NCBI GenBank assembly: GCA_947628805.1
Contig: CANRBG010000005.1
Span: 1 to 64,000 of the forward strand
Source of the DNA: an uncultured Oscillospiraceae bacterium
GTDB lineage: Bacteria > Bacillota > Clostridia > Oscillospirales > Oscillospiraceae
Direction of reading: 5' to 3'
DNA: 64,000 nucleotides
Below the pieces are notes generated by a model. It did no database searches, was not told the origin of the DNA, and saw nothing but the letters and a program-made list of their open reading frames with translations. Shown in pieces: positions 23,181-32,126 of the stretch. Numbering within the stretch: position 1 is the first letter of the stretch; each line of letters begins with the position of its first letter. A program made the translations under genes and the position numbers.

Positions 23181-24557
23181 TCACTGGGGGGCGGAGAGTT
23201 TCTTTTCCATGTCTTTCAGGGCCAGACGCAGGAAGAATATACTGGCGATCAGGCTCATGAGCTCGGCAATGGGGAAGCTCCACCAGACGTTGTTCACATC
23301 CCCGGTCAGGCTTAGCAGCCAGGCCGCCGGGATCAGGGCCACCACCTGCCGCAGCACCGACACGAAGAAAGAAAACATGCTCTTGTCCAAAGCCTGGCAG
23401 GCGGAGCCGGCCACGATGCAGAAGCCCGCCAGCAAAAAGCTCAGGCTGATGCGCCGCAGGGCGGGCACGCCGATGGCAAGCATGGACTCCGAGGGGGCGA
23501 AGATGCCCAGCAGGGCCTGGGGGAAGACCTGGAAGCAGAACACCCCCAGCAGCATGGCGCAGCTGGCGAAGATCACGCCGTAGCGGATGGTCCGGTAGAT
23601 GCGGTCCTTTTTCCGGGCTCCGTAGTTGTAGCCGATAACGGGGATGATGCCGTTGTTCAGGCCGAACACCGGCATGAAGAAGAAGCTTTGGATCTTGAAG
23701 TAGGCCCCGTATACCGCCACCGCCGTGGAGGTGAAAGCTCCCAAAATGATGTTCATCAGATAGTTGGTCACCGAGCCGATGGCCACCATCAGGATGGAGG
23801 GGAAGCCGATGCGATAGATGTCCCGGACGATGGACCAGGGCAGGCGGATGTCGGCCAGGCGGATGGGCAGCTCCCGGTTTTTCCTGAAGTGGAACGCGTA
23901 GCCCGCCGCCGTGCCGGCGGCCTGACCGATCACCGTGGCGATGGCCGCGCCGGCGGTGCCCATGGCGGGCAGGCCGCACCAGCCGTAGATGAAAAACGGG
24001 TCCAAAATGATGTTGGTCACCGCGCCGATCATCTGGGTCCACATGGACAGCTTGGTCTGGCCCGTGGACTGCAAAAGCCGCTCCACGGTGATCTCCTGGT
24101 ACACGAACAGGGACCCGATGGTAACGATGCGCAGATAGGAGTCGGTGTAAGCCCGGATGCTCTCCACCTGGGTCTGGGAGCGGATGAACCAGTCCGCGGC
24201 GAACAGGCCGAACGCGGCCATCAGCGCCCAGCAGCAAAGCCCCAAGGCCACCGCTGTGCCAGCCACCCGGCTGGCCTGTTTTCCGTCCCGACTGCCCAGT
24301 GCCCGGCTCACCAGGGTGCTCACGCCCACCCCCGTGCCGGTGCCCAGGCCGATCATGATGTTCTGGGCCGGGAATGCCAGGCTCAGCGCCGATAAACAGT
24401 CCTCCGATACCCGGGAGACATAGACGCTGTCCACGATATTATACAGGGCCTGTACCAGCATGGACAGCATCATAGGCACCGCCAGGCTCAGCAGCAGCTT
24501 GCCCTCCGGCATCTCACCCATACGGCTGGAATCGAGTTTCTTTTGTGTCTGCGCCAT
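23181..24557 (-). CDS. MATE-family efflux transporter
   Basis: The 458-residue protein has about twelve hydrophobic segments in two homologous halves. Features are LSLAVPMMLSMLVQALYNIVDSVYVSR near the start, GTGTGVGVSTLVSRALGSRD, and GFPSILMVAIGSVTNYLMN at the second half. MATE pumps use Na+ or H+ gradients to expel cationic drugs or metabolites. AAGGAGCGAACC precedes the ATG. It is monocistronic. Confidence 0.93.
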   Translation of the reverse strand: MAQTQKKLDSSRMGEMPEGKLLLSLAVPMMLSMLVQALYNIVDSVYVSRVSEDCLSALSLAFPAQNIMIGLGTGTGVGVSTLVSRALGSRDGKQASRVAGTAVALGLCCWALMAAFGLFAADWFIRSQTQVESIRAYTDSYLRIVTIGSLFVYQEITVERLLQSTGQTKLSMWTQMIGAVTNIILDPFFIYGWCGLPAMGTAGAAIATVIGQAAGTAAGYAFHFRKNRELPIRLADIRLPWSIVRDIYRIGFPSILMVAIGSVTNYLMNIILGAFTSTAVAVYGAYFKIQSFFFMPVFGLNNGIIPVIGYNYGARKKDRIYRTIRYGVIFASCAMLLGVFCFQVFPQALLGIFAPSESMLAIGVPALRRISLSFLLAGFCIVAGSACQALDKSMFSFFVSVLRQVVALIPAAWLLSLTGDVNNVWWSFPIAELMSLIASIFFLRLALKDMEKKLSAPQ

Positions 24558-24627
24558 GGTTCGCTCCTTGCTTAAAAGTCTACTTTACCTATTATTATGA
24601 TGGATTATATTTTTCCGCACAAGAGAC

Positions 24628-24667
24628 AAAATCGCCAAACCGCGCCTCCCGATGGAGGCGCGGTTTG
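24628..24667 (-). terminator. terminator after cysS
   Basis: CCAAACCGCGCCTCC pairs with GGAGGCGCGGTTTGG; the minus strand continues CGATTTTGTCTCTT. It closes the long minus-strand run that begins at 35753. Confidence 0.75.
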
Positions 24668-24686
24668 GGCGGCGTTGTCAATTGGT

Positions 24687-26090
24687 TCAGGCTCTGTGCC
24701 ACTTGACCCCCTGGGGGGTGTCCTCCAAGATGATCCCGGCGGCTTTCAGCTCGTCCCGGATCCGGTCCGCCTCGGCCCAGTTCTTGGCCTTGCGGGCGGC
24801 CTGCCGGGCGGCGATCTTTTCCTCGATCTCCGCGTCCAGATCCTTTTCCTCCGCCCCAAAGGGGATGCCCAGCACGCCGCACAGCTCCAGGAAGATATCC
24901 CGGCAGGCGGCGGCCAGGGCCTTGGTGGGATCGGCGGCGGGGGAGACGGCGGCGTTCACGTCCCGGACCAGCTCAAAGATCACGCTGACCGCGTCGGCGG
25001 TGTTGAAGTCGTCATCCATGACCTCGACGAACCGCTGGCGGTATTTATCCAGCCCCGCCGCGAAAGCGGCGTCCGCCTCGGTGAGGTCCCCGTCCTTGCC
25101 ATTTTCGGCAAAGAAGTCCAGATTCTCCTTGGCGGTCTTCAGCCGGTCCAGGGCCGCCTGGGCCTGCTCCAGCACGTCGGTGGAGTAGTTCAGGGGGGAA
25201 CGGTAGTGGCTCATGAGCATGAACATGCGGATGCAGTCGTAGCCATACACCGCCGCGGCCTCCCGGACGGTGAAGAAGTTGCCAAGGGATTTGCTCATCT
25301 TCTTGTTGTCCACGTTGATGAAGCCGTTGTGCAGCCAGTAGTGGACGAAGGGCACCCCGTTGGCGGCCTCGGACTGGGCGATCTCGTTCTCGTGGTGGGG
25401 GAAGACCAGGTCCTTGCCGCCGGTGTGGATGTCGATGGTCTTGCCAAGATACCGGTTGCTCATGGCGGAGCACTCGATGTGCCAGCCGGGCCGGCCCATG
25501 CCCCAGGGGGACTCCCAGGCGGGCTCGCCGGGCTTGGCGGCTTTCCACAGGGCGAAGTCCATGGGGTCCTCTTTCACGTCGTTGACCTCCACCCGGGCCC
25601 CGTGCATCAGATCGTCCAGGTTCTGGTGGCTCAGCTTGCCGTAATCCCGGAACTTGGCGGTGCGGTAATACACGTCCCCGCCCGCCTCGTAGGCGTAGCC
25701 CTTGTCGATCAGGGTCTGGACCAGCTCGATGATCTGGGGGATGTTCTCGGTGGCCTTGGGGTGGACGGTGGCCTCCCGGACGCCAAGGGCCTTCACGTCC
25801 TTCCAGTACTCGTCGATGTACTTGGCGGCAATATCGGCGGAAGAGACATGCTCCTCGTTGGCCTTTTTGATGATCTTGTCGTCCACGTCGGTGAAGTTCT
25901 GCACGAACGTCACCTGATAGCCCCGGTATTCCAGATACCGGCGCAGCACGTCGAACATGATGATGGGCCGGGCGTTGCCCACGTGGATGTAGTTGTACAC
26001 CGTGGGGCCGCAGCTGTACATGGAGACCTTGCCCTCTTGGATGGGGACGAAGTCCTCTTTCTGCATGGTCAGATCGTTATAAAAACGCAT
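24687..26090 (-). CDS. cysS: cysteinyl-tRNA synthetase
   Basis: The 467-residue class I synthetase carries [18 protein letters not shown], in which HVGN is the HIGH-type motif and the Cys binds zinc. Further zinc-site and active-site motifs are GWHIECSAM and [19 protein letters not shown], and [11 protein letters not shown] is the KMSKS loop. It charges tRNA-Cys. Length is normal. It lies four bases after cysE, a common clostridial pairing that ties cysteine synthesis to cysteine use. Confidence 0.97.
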   Translation of the reverse strand: MRFYNDLTMQKEDFVPIQEGKVSMYSCGPTVYNYIHVGNARPIIMFDVLRRYLEYRGYQVTFVQNFTDVDDKIIKKANEEHVSSADIAAKYIDEYWKDVKALGVREATVHPKATENIPQIIELVQTLIDKGYAYEAGGDVYYRTAKFRDYGKLSHQNLDDLMHGARVEVNDVKEDPMDFALWKAAKPGEPAWESPWGMGRPGWHIECSAMSNRYLGKTIDIHTGGKDLVFPHHENEIAQSEAANGVPFVHYWLHNGFINVDNKKMSKSLGNFFTVREAAAVYGYDCIRMFMLMSHYRSPLNYSTDVLEQAQAALDRLKTAKENLDFFAENGKDGDLTEADAAFAAGLDKYRQRFVEVMDDDFNTADAVSVIFELVRDVNAAVSPAADPTKALAAACRDIFLELCGVLGIPFGAEEKDLDAEIEEKIAARQAARKAKNWAEADRIRDELKAAGIILEDTPQGVKWHRA

Positions 26091-26093
26091 AGG

Positions 26094-26759
26094 TCACTTC
26101 TCCTTCGTTGCGGTAACTGCTGTTTCTTCGTGGGCAGCCGTCTGTTCCAGGCGGATGATCCGGCCCCGCAGAGCGCATAGCTCCTGGGATACCGGGTCGG
26201 AGACGCTGATCTGGTCCACCTTTCCGGCGTAATCGACCCGCTGCCCGGCCAGACGCACCACCCGGGCGGGCACGCCCACGGCGGTGGAGTCGGGGGGTAT
26301 CTCGCTGAGCACCACGGCGTTGGAGGCGATGCGGCTGTTGTCCCCCACCTTGAAAGGGCCCAGCACCTTGGCGCCGGAGCCGATCAGCACGTTGTTGCCG
26401 ATGGTGGGGTGGCGTTTGCCGTGGTCTTTGCCGGTGCCCCCCAGGGTCACCCCCTGGTAGATCAGCACGTCGTCCCCGATCTCCGCCGTCTCCCCGATCA
26501 CCACGCCCATGCCGTGGTCGATGACCAGCCGGCGGCCGATGGCGGCCCCGGGATGGATCTCGATGCCGGTGACTTTTCGGGCGTGCTGGGACACGGCCCG
26601 GCCCAGGAATTTCATCCCGTGGGTCCAGTACCAGTGGGCCCGGCGGTATTTCAGCGTGGCCTTCACGCCGGGATAGAGCAGGTATATCTCCAACGCGCTC
26701 CGGGCGGCCGGGTCCCGGGCCTGGTAGGCCCGGATGGTTTCTTTTAGATTATCGAACAT
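26094..26759 (-). CDS. cysE: serine O-acetyltransferase
   Basis: The 221-residue protein begins with the short helical region of the EpsC-type enzymes. It then forms a left-handed beta helix with hexapeptide repeats: EIHPGAAIGRRLVIDHGMGVVIGETAEIGDDVLIYQGVTLGGTGK contains the catalytic His and Gly-rich loop. It makes O-acetylserine for cysteine synthesis. It is 21 bases after rimO and just before cysS. The shorter N-terminus compared with enteric CysE is usual in Firmicutes. Confidence 0.95.
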   Translation of the reverse strand: MFDNLKETIRAYQARDPAARSALEIYLLYPGVKATLKYRRAHWYWTHGMKFLGRAVSQHARKVTGIEIHPGAAIGRRLVIDHGMGVVIGETAEIGDDVLIYQGVTLGGTGKDHGKRHPTIGNNVLIGSGAKVLGPFKVGDNSRIASNAVVLSEIPPDSTAVGVPARVVRLAGQRVDYAGKVDQISVSDPVSQELCALRGRIIRLEQTAAHEETAVTATKEK

Positions 26760-26780
26760 ATTGGCAGGTCCTTACCCATT

Positions 26781-28085
26781 TTATACTGTATGCCCCGTCA
26801 GGCAGCCGTCCTCCATGCCGTCGATGCGGACCTGAGCAAACGCGCCGGGGACGGCGTCGCCGGTGAAGAGGACCTGTTCGTCCACGTCCGGGGAGTCGGC
26901 ATAGGTTCGGCCGGTCCAGCGGCCGCCCTCGTCCACACCCTCGCACAGCACGGAGAAGGTCCTGCCGATCCGGGCCTGGTCGTACTCGTCCATAATGGCG
27001 TTTTGCAGCTCCGTCACCGTCCGGCGGCGGGCCTCCGCTTCCTCTTCATCGCACCGGTCCGGCATGGCAGCGGCGGGGGTGCCCTCCTGGGGAGAGAAGG
27101 CGAATACCCCGGCCCGGGGCAGCCGCTGTTGCCGCAGAAAGTCCAGAAGCTCCGCAAATTCCGCCTCACCCTCCCCGGGCAGGCCCACGATCAGGCTGGT
27201 CCGCAGGACCGCCTCCGGGATGCGGGCGCGGAGCTTCGCGAACAGGGCCTCGATGGAGGCGCGGGTCTCCGGCCGGCGCATCCGGCGCAATATGGCGTCG
27301 TTCACGTGCTGGATGGGCACGTCCAGGTACTTGACCACCTTGGGCTCGGCGGCGATGGCGTCGATGAGCTCGTCGGTGATCTCGTTGGGGTAGAGGTAGT
27401 GCAGGCGTATCCATTGTATGCCGCCCACCGCTGCCAGGTCCCGCAGCAGCCCCGCCAGGCCGGTCCCGTCCCGGAAGTCCCGGCCATAGGCCGTCACGTC
27501 CTGGGCCACCAGAATGAGTTCTTTCACGCCTGCCGCCGCCAGCTTTTCTGCCTCCGCCAATATAGCGGCTTTGGGCCGGGACCGGTAGCGGCCCCGGATG
27601 GAGGGGATCACGCAGTAGGCGCAGCGGTTGTCGCACCCGTCCGCGATCTTGATATAGGCCCAGCCGGGTCCCGTGGTCACCAGCCGGTCCAGCTCCGGCA
27701 GCGGAGCATTCTTGTCCAGGAACCGGGCGAGATGGGTCTGGCCGGACTCCAGCGCCGCCACGATATCGGGAAAACTGCCTACGCCCAGCACCGCGTCGAT
27801 CTCCGGTATCTCCTGCAAAATGTCCCCCTGGTACCGCTGGGGCAGACAGCCCGTCACCACCAGCCGTTTCAGAGAGCCGGTCTTTTTCAGCTCAGCCAGT
27901 TCCAGGATGGCGTCGATGGCCTCCTGCTGGGCCGCCTCGATGAACGCGCACGTGTTGACCACCGCGGCGTCCGCCTGGGCGGGGTCCGCGGTGATCTGGT
28001 GGCCGGCGGTTTGGATAAGGGCCAGCATTTGTTCGGAGTCAATTAGATTTTTCGCGCATCCGAGCGCAGTGAAATGTACTTTCAT
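26781..28085 (-). CDS. rimO: ribosomal protein S12 methylthiotransferase
   Basis: The 434-residue radical-SAM enzyme has the three domains expected. The N-terminal UPF0004 domain has Cys residues in LGCAKNLIDSE, VVNTCAFIEAAQQEAID and VVTGCLPQRY. The radical-SAM domain has CDNRCAYCVIPSIRGRYRSRP. A C-terminal TRAM domain follows. The NTCAFI and IRGRYRSR forms point to RimO rather than MiaB. It adds a methylthio group to an Asp of ribosomal protein S12. Its ATG overlaps the recX stop by four bases. Confidence 0.95.
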   Translation of the reverse strand: MKVHFTALGCAKNLIDSEQMLALIQTAGHQITADPAQADAAVVNTCAFIEAAQQEAIDAILELAELKKTGSLKRLVVTGCLPQRYQGDILQEIPEIDAVLGVGSFPDIVAALESGQTHLARFLDKNAPLPELDRLVTTGPGWAYIKIADGCDNRCAYCVIPSIRGRYRSRPKAAILAEAEKLAAAGVKELILVAQDVTAYGRDFRDGTGLAGLLRDLAAVGGIQWIRLHYLYPNEITDELIDAIAAEPKVVKYLDVPIQHVNDAILRRMRRPETRASIEALFAKLRARIPEAVLRTSLIVGLPGEGEAEFAELLDFLRQQRLPRAGVFAFSPQEGTPAAAMPDRCDEEEAEARRRTVTELQNAIMDEYDQARIGRTFSVLCEGVDEGGRWTGRTYADSPDVDEQVLFTGDAVPGAFAQVRIDGMEDGCLTGHTV

Positions 28086-28627
28086 TCCTCATCCATATCT
28101 GCCCCATATCGGCGCAGAGCCGAGCGGATATCGTCCCAGCCGTAGCCCCTGCGAAACAGAGCCGCCGCGGCCTTGTCCCGCTCTTTCCGGTCCCGAGGGT
28201 CCTTGCCACGGAGCCTGGCCGCCAGCAGCCGGTCGATGGTCTCCGTGCCCTCCGGCAGCTCCGCCAGGGCTTCGTCCCAGTACTCCGGGGGCACCCCCCG
28301 GCGGCGCAGCTCCGTCCGGACCCGGCCCGGGCCGTAGCCCATGGCGGCGTAGTGCCGGGCGATCTGGCCGGCGTACTCGGCGTCGTTGACGAACCCGTAG
28401 TCGATGCACAGGGCCGTCACCGTGTCGATATCCTCCTGGGAGCAGCCCTTGCCCGCCAGCTTGTCCCGGAGCTCCTTCTCCGAATGGGGCCGGGCCAGGT
28501 AGTCCATGGCCCACTTTTTCGTCCGCTCCAGAGGCTCCTCTGGGGTCCGGCGCTTTTTCGGCGGCTCCAGCTCCCCTGCCGGGTCGTTCATCACCGACCG
28601 GACGGTGTATTTGTACTGCTCGTCCAT
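28082..28627 (-). CDS. recX: RecX-family regulator of RecA
   Basis: I start at ATG 28627 (181 residues); the upstream 21 codons of the ORF track lie in the repeated intergenic element. The product has the three-helix RecX repeats: LERTKKWAMDYLARPHSEKELRDKL, then DDAEYAGQIA-type and RVRTELRRRGVPPEYWDEAL segments. RecX binds RecA filaments and limits recombinase activity, which fits its place just after recA. The likely ribosome site, GCGAGG, is supplied by the end of the repeat element itself. Confidence 0.9.
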   Translation of the reverse strand: MDEQYKYTVRSVMNDPAGELEPPKKRRTPEEPLERTKKWAMDYLARPHSEKELRDKLAGKGCSQEDIDTVTALCIDYGFVNDAEYAGQIARHYAAMGYGPGRVRTELRRRGVPPEYWDEALAELPEGTETIDRLLAARLRGKDPRDRKERDKAAAALFRRGYGWDDIRSALRRYGADMDEE

Positions 28628-28790
28628 AAAAGCCTCGCAGAGTTCGCGCCCGGGGGCGCGAATGAATTTGGATATGATTTCCGGGGACATGTGCCTCGGA
28701 AATCATTCTCTGCGGCTCACGAAGTGTGCGAGCGCAGCGAGTGCGCGTATGTGAGCCGAAGCCTCTCGTTTGAATGCGATGCATTCAAAC
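28628..28790 (-). repeat. multi-hairpin intergenic element, copy 1 (recA-recX)
   Basis: Read on the minus strand it has four helices in order. D is GTTTGAATGC with its complement (28768-28790), A is CGGCTCAC..GTGAGCCG, B is ATGATTTCCG..CGGAAATCAT, and C is TTCGCGCCC..GGGCGCGAA. It ends in CTCTGCGAGGCTTTT. It fills the whole gap between the recA stop and the recX start. Two related copies lie at 31958 and 33595, with base changes on both sides of each helix. Confidence 0.75.
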
Positions 28791-28797
28791 GACTTGC

Positions 28798-29913
28798 TCA
28801 GTCGTCGCCGCCGTCATCGAAATCCTCCGCGGACACGTCCACCGCCCGGCCGGCGGCCTTGGCGGCCTTCAGAGCCTGGGGGCTCATGAGCTTGTGGGCG
28901 TTGGCCCGGATCTGGGCCTCGATCTCGGCGGCCTTGTCGGGGTTCTCCAAAAGGTATTCCCGGACCCCGTCCCGGCCCTGGATACGCTCGCCGCAGACGG
29001 TGAACCAGGCGCCGGCTTTCTCGATGATGTCCAGCTTCACCCCCAGGTCGATGATCTCCCCGGTCTTGGAGATGCCCTCGCCGTAGATGATGTCGAATTG
29101 GGCCTCCTTGAAGGGGGGCGCCACCTTGTTCTTCACGATCTTCACCCGGGTCCGGTTGCCGATCATCTCGTCGCCAGACTTGAGTGTCTCGATCCGCCGC
29201 ACGTCCAGCCGCACGCTGGAATAGTATTTCAAAGCCCGGCCGCCGGGGGTGGTCTCCGGGTTGCCGTACATGACGCCGATCTTCTCCCGGAGCTGGTTGA
29301 TGAACACCACGATGCAGTTGGTCTTGGACACGATGCCCGCCAGCTTCCGCAGGGCCTGGCTCATGAGCCGGGCCAGCACGCCCACGGTGGAGTCGCCCAT
29401 CTCGCCCTCCAGCTCGCTGCGGGGCAGCAGCGCCGCCACCGAGTCCACCACGATCACGTCCAAGGCCCCGGAGCGGACCAGAGCCTCGGTGATCTGCAGG
29501 GCCTGCTCGGCGGTGTCCGGCTGGGAGATGAGCAGATTGTCGATATCCACCCCCAGGGCCCGGGCGTAAGCCGGCTCCAGTGCGTGCTCCACGTCGATGT
29601 AGGCCACCTCGCCGCCGCCCTTCTGGGCGGAGGCCACCAGGTGCAGAGCCAGGGTGGTCTTGCCGCTGGCTTCCGGGCCGTATATTTCCACGATGCGGCC
29701 CCGGGGCACGCCGCCGATGCCCAGCGCCAGATCCAGGCCCAGCGAGCCGGTGGAGATGGCGTCCACGTTCACGGGGATGTCCTCCCCCAGGCGCATGATG
29801 GCGCCCTTGCCGTAATTCTTTTCGATCTGGGCCAGCGCCGTCTCCAGAGCCTTTTTCTTGTCCGCCGCCTGGCCCACCGGGGTCACGGGCGCGGCCGATT
29901 TCTTCGCTGCCAT
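28798..29913 (-). CDS. recA: recombinase RecA
   Basis: The 371-residue protein has Walker A in [15 protein letters not shown], the Walker B region [24 protein letters not shown], loop 2 [30 protein letters not shown] and the C-terminal acidic tail EDFDDGGDD. It coats single-stranded DNA for strand exchange and triggers LexA self-cleavage. It is six bases from prmC upstream and is followed by the repeat element and recX. I see no clear LexA box in the short gap, so damage control may act on a distant promoter. Confidence 0.98.
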   Translation of the reverse strand: MAAKKSAAPVTPVGQAADKKKALETALAQIEKNYGKGAIMRLGEDIPVNVDAISTGSLGLDLALGIGGVPRGRIVEIYGPEASGKTTLALHLVASAQKGGGEVAYIDVEHALEPAYARALGVDIDNLLISQPDTAEQALQITEALVRSGALDVIVVDSVAALLPRSELEGEMGDSTVGVLARLMSQALRKLAGIVSKTNCIVVFINQLREKIGVMYGNPETTPGGRALKYYSSVRLDVRRIETLKSGDEMIGNRTRVKIVKNKVAPPFKEAQFDIIYGEGISKTGEIIDLGVKLDIIEKAGAWFTVCGERIQGRDGVREYLLENPDKAAEIEAQIRANAHKLMSPQALKAAKAAGRAVDVSAEDFDDGGDD

Positions 29914-29919
29914 GTGTTT

Positions 29920-30804
29920 TTAGCTCCTCTCTCGTTTATCTTGCCGTTTCAGCCGGCCCGCGATGACCCGCTCCGTGCCGGCTGTGTCCTTCAATGTGCC
30001 CACGCCGGTGAAGCCCGCCTTTTCCAGCAGCGTCTTCACCGCCGGGGCCTGTCCCTCGCCGATCTCCAGCATAAGGACGCCGTTGTCCTTTAAAACGGAC
30101 TTCCACAGCCGGATCACCGGCCGGATGATATCCAGACCGTCCTTGCCCCCGTCCAGAGCCTCCACCGGCTCATAGTCCCGGACGGAGCTGTCCAGCGACG
30201 CCAGCTCCGCCGAGGGGATATAGGGGGCGTTGCAGGTTATCAGATCAAAGCTGCCCAGCAGCATGGGAGGCTTTTCGGTCACGTCTGCCTCCACGCACAT
30301 GACCCGGACCTCCAGGTTGTTCAGGCCGATGTTCTTCCGGCAAAGGCTCAGCGCCCGGGGACTGTTGTCCACCATGACCACCCGGGCCCCGGGCATGTGC
30401 ACGCCCATGGCCACGCCCACGCAGCCGGAACCGGCGCATAGGTCCAATATCCGGGGCCGGCCGTTGCGGCCCGCAAACAGGTCTATGGCCGCCTTGACCA
30501 GCACCTCCGTGTCCGTCCGGGGGATCAGCGCGTCCCGGGTGATGTACAGGGGCACCCCGTAAAACTCCCAGATGCCGGTGATGTACGCAACCGGCTCGCC
30601 CTCGATCCGGCGCTCCACCATCTGCTGTACCCGCCGAGCGAACTCGTCCGAGGCATACAGGGACAGGTCCCGCAGAAATCTCTCCACGGTCTTGCCCGCC
30701 GCCTTGGAGACGATCAGCCGGGCTTCCAGACTGTGGGCCTCGATGCCGGCGTCCTTGAGCCGCTTCCGTGTCTCGATATAGATGTCGTTGTAGGTCTTTG
30801 CCAT
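29920..30804 (-). CDS. prmC: release factor glutamine methyltransferase
   Basis: I use ATG 30804 (294 residues), with GAGAGAAG upstream. An N-terminal helical domain (about 1-80) leads to the SAM-binding fold with ILDLCAGSGCVGVAMG and a VVMVDNSPRALSLCRKN segment. The active-site motif reads NAPY instead of the usual NPPY; the codon is GCC, so this is encoded. RALIPRTDTEVLV-like substrate-binding residues are present. It N5-methylates the GGQ glutamine of release factors. It follows the DUF1385 gene, the usual Firmicutes order. Confidence 0.92.
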   Translation of the reverse strand: MAKTYNDIYIETRKRLKDAGIEAHSLEARLIVSKAAGKTVERFLRDLSLYASDEFARRVQQMVERRIEGEPVAYITGIWEFYGVPLYITRDALIPRTDTEVLVKAAIDLFAGRNGRPRILDLCAGSGCVGVAMGVHMPGARVVMVDNSPRALSLCRKNIGLNNLEVRVMCVEADVTEKPPMLLGSFDLITCNAPYIPSAELASLDSSVRDYEPVEALDGGKDGLDIIRPVIRLWKSVLKDNGVLMLEIGEGQAPAVKTLLEKAGFTGVGTLKDTAGTERVIAGRLKRQDKRERS

Positions 30805-30830
30805 GGCTTGAATCTTCTCTCTGTTTGGGG

Positions 30831-30927
30831 TTTCGGGCTGATCTGTGCATGGCGTCGTTGTCCTCCTCAACGTGCCGAATGCACGCCTTCGTCGTTCCGC
30901 CTTGCCCTGCGCAGATCATCCTCGAAA
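30831..30927 (-). repeat. folded intergenic element between DUF1385 gene and prmC
   Basis: An outer helix (GATCTG/CAGATC extended by TTTCG/CGAAA) encloses two small hairpins, GTTG..CAAC around a seven-base loop and CGTGC..GCACG. It differs in sequence from the three multi-hairpin copies nearby but likewise sits between a stop and a start codon of the same strand. Confidence 0.45.
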
Positions 30928-30959
30928 GGGTCGTCTTACGCCGCGTTCAAACGATGTTT

Positions 30960-31934
30960 TTACCACACATCCGTGCCTTTTTTGTCCGGGATGACCAGCT
31001 TCAGGGAGGTGATGGCCACCTCCATCATGCCGTCGTCCGGCTCCCGGGTGGTCAGGTGCTGGAGCTGCCGGCCGGGCCAGGACAGGATCTTGGAGATGGT
31101 CAGATCATCGTGCCGGCCAAGCCAGCGGTTCAGCTCGTAGCTGAGACTGACCACCACCGGCAGCAGCAGGATCTTCACCAGCATCCGCAGCAGCACATTG
31201 TCGATGTGCAAAAAGGCGTTGACCACGATGAACACCAATATGCTCAGTATGATCACCACCAGCAAAAAGCTGGTGCCGCAGCGGGGATGGAAGCGGCTCT
31301 CGCCCCGGACGTTGTCCACGGTCAGCTCCTTGCCGTGCTCATAGCAGTAAATGGTCTTGTGCTCCGCGCCGTGGTAGCCCCACATGCGCTTCATCTCTTT
31401 CATCCGGCTCACGGCGGCCATGTAGCCCAGGAAGATGGCCAGCTTCAAAATGCCCTCCAGCAGGGTCCGCAGCCCGTCGTGACCGTGGCGCAGAGGGGGG
31501 ATCAGTCCCACCAGGAACGTGGGCAGCACGATGAACAGCCCCACCGCCAGCGCCAGGCCCAGCACCGCCGCCAGGCCGATGATCAGCTTCTCGGCCTTGT
31601 CGGAGCTGAATTTGGATTCGATCCACTTGTCCAGCTTGCTGGGTTCCTCCTGCTCCTCCTCCGGGAGGAACTGGGCGGAGTAGGTGACGGCCTTCATGCC
31701 CTTGACCATGCTGTCGATGAAGGTCACCACGCCCCGGATCAGGGGCCAGCCGAAGACGGGCCACCGGTCCCGGAGCAGATTCAGCTTCTCCACCTTGGTG
31801 ACCATCTCCCCGTTCTGGTCCCGGATGACGATGGCCTGTTTGTCCACGCCCCGCATCAGGATGCCCTCGATCAGGGCCTGTCCGCCGATGGATGTGCGGA
31901 AAGCGCAGCTATTGTGTTGGTTCTTGCCTGACAT
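30960..31934 (-). CDS. DUF1385 family membrane protein (YqhQ-like)
   Basis: I start at ATG 31934 (324 residues), which follows AGAAAGGCGG; the longer ORF runs into the repeat element. The N-terminal SIGGQALIEGILMRG is the DUF1385 signature, followed by several membrane segments and the metal-site-like WGYHGAEHKTIYCYEHG and ESRFHPRCGTSFLL. Family members are membrane proteins encoded beside prmC and prfA. Their function is not established; the His/Cys pattern suggests a metal-dependent enzyme in the membrane. Confidence 0.9.
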   Translation of the reverse strand: MSGKNQHNSCAFRTSIGGQALIEGILMRGVDKQAIVIRDQNGEMVTKVEKLNLLRDRWPVFGWPLIRGVVTFIDSMVKGMKAVTYSAQFLPEEEQEEPSKLDKWIESKFSSDKAEKLIIGLAAVLGLALAVGLFIVLPTFLVGLIPPLRHGHDGLRTLLEGILKLAIFLGYMAAVSRMKEMKRMWGYHGAEHKTIYCYEHGKELTVDNVRGESRFHPRCGTSFLLVVIILSILVFIVVNAFLHIDNVLLRMLVKILLLPVVVSLSYELNRWLGRHDDLTISKILSWPGRQLQHLTTREPDDGMMEVAITSLKLVIPDKKGTDVW

Positions 31935-31957
31935 TTTACCGCCTTTCTTGGATTTGA

Positions 31958-32121
31958 TAAAAGCCTCGCAGAGTTTGCGCCCGCAGGCGCAAAGAAGGTG
32001 GGATGATTTTTCCGGGGGCATGTACCTCGGAAAAATCTCTTATCGGCCTGCAAACGTGCGCGCTTGCGCGTGCGCTGCAGCAGGCCGCAGCCTTTGGCAA
32101 AGAAAGGGCGTCGCCCTTTCT
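31958..32121 (-). repeat. multi-hairpin intergenic element, copy 2 (histidine kinase-DUF1385)
   Basis: It has the same helix order as copies 1 and 3: D is AGAAAGGGC..GCCCTTTCT, A is CGGCCTGC..GCAGGCCG, B is GATTTTTCCG..CGGAAAAATC, and C is TTTGCGCC..GGCGCAAA. It ends in CTCTGCGAGGCTTTT. Compared with the other copies, helices B and D differ by paired changes. Confidence 0.75.
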
Positions 32122-32126
32122 GCCAG

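Noticed and set aside
28628-28690. Longer N-terminus of RecX from the ORF track
   Set aside because: The extra codons lie in the repeated intergenic element, which is non-coding in its other two copies; the ATG at 28627 gives a normal RecX.
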